Shown here: positions 5,963 to 7,201 of the stretch, piece by piece
Numbering within the stretch: the stretch's first letter is position 1
Layout of the letters: each line of letters opens with the position of its first letter
Assembly: GCA_030625525.1 (NCBI GenBank)
Contig: DAOUQR010000053.1
Coordinates: 1-7,201, forward strand
Length of the DNA stretch: 7,201 nt
DNA from: Pseudomonadota bacterium
GTDB lineage: Bacteria; Pseudomonadota; Gammaproteobacteria; DAOUQR01
Direction: 5' to 3'
The notes under the pieces: generated by a model
The model's database searches: none
What the model saw: only the letters and a program-made list of their open reading frames with translations
Told to the model about the DNA's origin: nothing
Translations under genes and position numbers: made by a program

Positions 5963-6694
5963 ATGAAACATAAGCGACAATTTACTAAAAACATTTATCT
6001 ATTACCGAATTTATTAACCACAGCCGGTTTGTTTGCTGCGTTCTACTCAATCGTCGCCGCCCTCAATGCGCAGTTTGAAACCGCTGCTATTGCTATTTTT
6101 ATCGCAATGATTGCGGATGCTTTTGACGGTCGCATCGCAAGATTGACGAATACTGAAAGTGATTTTGGCGCTGAGTACGATAGTTTGGCTGATATGGTCT
6201 CATTTGGTGTTGCGCCAGCACTGTTGGTTTATAGTTGGTCGTTACATTCCCTTGGTAAATTTGGTTGGTTAGCTGCGTTTGTTTATACGGCCGCGACAGC
6301 ACTTCGGTTGGCGCGATTTAATACCTTATTAGAGGTACAAGATAAACGTTATTTTCAAGGTTTATCATCACCAGCTGCCGCGGGCACCGTTGCGGGCATG
6401 GTGTGGCTGTTCCACCAAATGGGGATCGGCGGTCGAGCGATTGCAATTCTTATTGGTTTAAGTACGGTAATTTGTGCACTCTTGATGGTGAGTAATATCC
6501 GTTATTACAGCTTCAAAGATATCGATTTTAAAGGTCATGTTCCTTTTATTGCTATTTTATTAGTGGTCTTAGTCTTTGTGGGGATTTCACTTGATCCGCC
6601 ATTCATACTTTTTGTGGCATTTGGCGGATACGCAGCCTCAGGGCCTATCAACCATCTTTGGCGTTGGTATCGTGTCAAAATTCGTAGACGGTGA
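5963..6694 (+). CDS. pssA: CDP-diacylglycerol--serine O-phosphatidyltransferase (phosphatidylserine synthase)
   Basis: This integral inner-membrane enzyme joins CDP-diacylglycerol and serine to make phosphatidylserine, the precursor of phosphatidylethanolamine. Numbered from the GTG at 5954 (246 aa), the CDP-alcohol phosphatidyltransferase signature is complete: D55-x2-D58-G59-x2-A62-R63, then G72-x3-D76-x3-D80. All four metal-binding or catalytic aspartates are there. Several hydrophobic segments follow (about 83-95, 101-117, 138-153, 161-180, 196-212, 215-229), and the protein ends in a basic tail (RVKIRRR). The LPNLLTTAGLF start and length fit the type II (Bacillus-like) PssA, unlike the phospholipase D-type enzyme of E. 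coli. ATG 5963 is preferred over GTG 5954, though neither has a clear ribosome binding site. It ends 2 bp from the convergent HPr gene. Archaetidylserine or glycerol-phosphate relatives are less likely given the LSSPAAAG block (137-144). Confidence 0.92.
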   Translation: MKHKRQFTKNIYLLPNLLTTAGLFAAFYSIVAALNAQFETAAIAIFIAMIADAFDGRIARLTNTESDFGAEYDSLADMVSFGVAPALLVYSWSLHSLGKFGWLAAFVYTAATALRLARFNTLLEVQDKRYFQGLSSPAAAGTVAGMVWLFHQMGIGGRAIAILIGLSTVICALLMVSNIRYYSFKDIDFKGHVPFIAILLVVLVFVGISLDPPFILFVAFGGYAASGPINHLWRWYRVKIRRR

Positions 6695-6696
6695 AT

Positions 6697-6966
6697 TTAA
6701 TCCGCTTCACCAAAGCGATCGGCAATTAAGGCTTCGATATCATCTAGTAAGGCCGGTGCATCGTCACCTTCAGCAGCAATCATTAATGCTGTTCCTTTGC
6801 TTGCAGCCAACATCATGACGCCCATAATGCTTTTGCCATTGATGGTGTTGCCATCTTTAATTATTTTTAATTCACTGGCATAACGAGACGCATGAGCGAC
6901 GAGTTTTGCTGCGGCACGGGCATGCAAACCGAGTTTATTGACGATTGTGACGTTTTTTTCTGGCAT
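6697..6966 (-). CDS. ptsH: Phosphocarrier protein HPr
   Basis: This small cytoplasmic phosphocarrier accepts phosphate from Enzyme I on histidine and passes it to EIIA proteins. The 89-residue protein has the active-site motif NKLGLHARAAAKL (10-22, H15) and the regulatory-serine region NGKSIMGVMML (43-53, S46). S46 in this GKSIMGVMML context is the form seen in proteobacteria that also encode HPr kinase/phosphorylase, so serine phosphorylation is plausible but no kinase gene is in view. The ATG overlaps the stop of the upstream EIIA gene by one base (TAATG), implying translational coupling and equal expression. It ends 2 bp from the pssA stop with no obvious terminator. The pairing with a mannose-type EIIA suggests a mainly regulatory PTS; an NPr-type label is an alternative. 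Confidence 0.93.
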   Translation of the reverse strand: MPEKNVTIVNKLGLHARAAAKLVAHASRYASELKIIKDGNTINGKSIMGVMMLAASKGTALMIAAEGDDAPALLDDIEALIADRFGEAD

Positions 6967-7201
6967 TAGTGTTTTACCGAGCAGTTAATTATTCCATCTT
7001 TACCACCACTCAAGGCTTTTTCCGCTAAATCACGCAAGCCGAGCTTAGGATAATTCATGACACGGATCAGCATTGGTAAATTTAAACCACTGATGACACG
7101 AATACGATTATCACACTCTAAATTGCCAGCGATATTACTTGGGGTGGATCCATACAAATCAGTTAAAACTAAAATTCCTTCGGTGGAATCTAAATTGTTA
7201 A
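6966..7201 (-). CDS. PTS EIIA component, mannose family (5' part off the window)
   Basis: Only the C-terminal 77 residues are visible. The reading frame is open to the window edge, so this is a partial gene, not a broken one. It shows LVLTDLYGSTPSNIAG, the conserved strand and turn of mannose-class EIIA domains (commonly DLFGGTPSN), followed by ISGLNLPMLIRVMNY, the next family block. The phosphorylated histidine, normally near residue 10 of a protein of about 130-145 residues, would lie outside the window. EIIA takes phosphate from HPr, whose gene follows with a one-base overlap. In proteobacteria with this arrangement EIIA often serves regulation rather than sugar uptake. No EIIB or EIIC gene is seen on this side; the other side cannot be judged. 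Confidence 0.9.
   Translation of the reverse strand, partial: NNLDSTEGILVLTDLYGSTPSNIAGNLECDNRIRVISGLNLPMLIRVMNYPKLGLRDLAEKALSGGKDGIINCSVKH

Noticed and set aside
1..7201. CRISPR array, tRNA, rRNA or a complete insertion sequence.
   Set aside because: No regularly spaced direct repeats with unique spacers, no cloverleaf-like or rRNA-like sequence and no transposase frame were seen on either strand.

Overview
The window looks like chromosomal housekeeping DNA from a gammaproteobacterium of moderate to low GC. Sixty-base samples from core genes counted by eye run at about 45-50% GC. A Legionellales-like lineage is a reasonable inference from the gene families: an E. coli-like family I pyrophosphatase, an animal/plant-type class I aldolase, a DUF3579-like protein, and HPr coupled to a mannose-type EIIA. 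No rRNA, tRNA, CRISPR array or transposase gene is visible.

Layout. Positions 100-1387 (+) hold ppa (inorganic pyrophosphatase) and, 7 bp on, an endonuclease/exonuclease/phosphatase-family hydrolase, probably one transcript. Positions 1463-2809 (+) hold a complete dGTP triphosphohydrolase, AT-rich compared with its neighbours and with its own strong ribosome binding site. Positions 2810-3192 are gene-free but structured: two similar palindromes 31 bp apart, a pair of alternating GCCACTAA/TTAGTGGC hairpins, and a GC-rich REP-like palindrome just after the aldolase stop. Positions 3193-4955 (-) are a two-gene operon, an FAD/NAD(P) ferredoxin-reductase-type flavoprotein followed by class I fructose-bisphosphate aldolase.

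Divergent from the reductase is an exported protein of unknown function (5037-5567, +), which converges on a small DUF3579-like gene (5599-5901, -). Divergent from that is pssA (phosphatidylserine synthase, 5963-6694, +). pssA converges, with a 2-bp gap, on HPr (6697-6966, -), which is coupled by a 1-base overlap to a mannose-family PTS EIIA gene running off the right edge.

Function. The set covers pyrophosphate removal, dNTP pool control, a glycolytic/gluconeogenic step, redox, phospholipid synthesis and a probably regulatory PTS phosphorelay. I see no clear-cut new system. The most unusual parts are the AT-rich dGTPase gene, which may be a laterally acquired accessory gene, and the repeat-rich spacer beside it.
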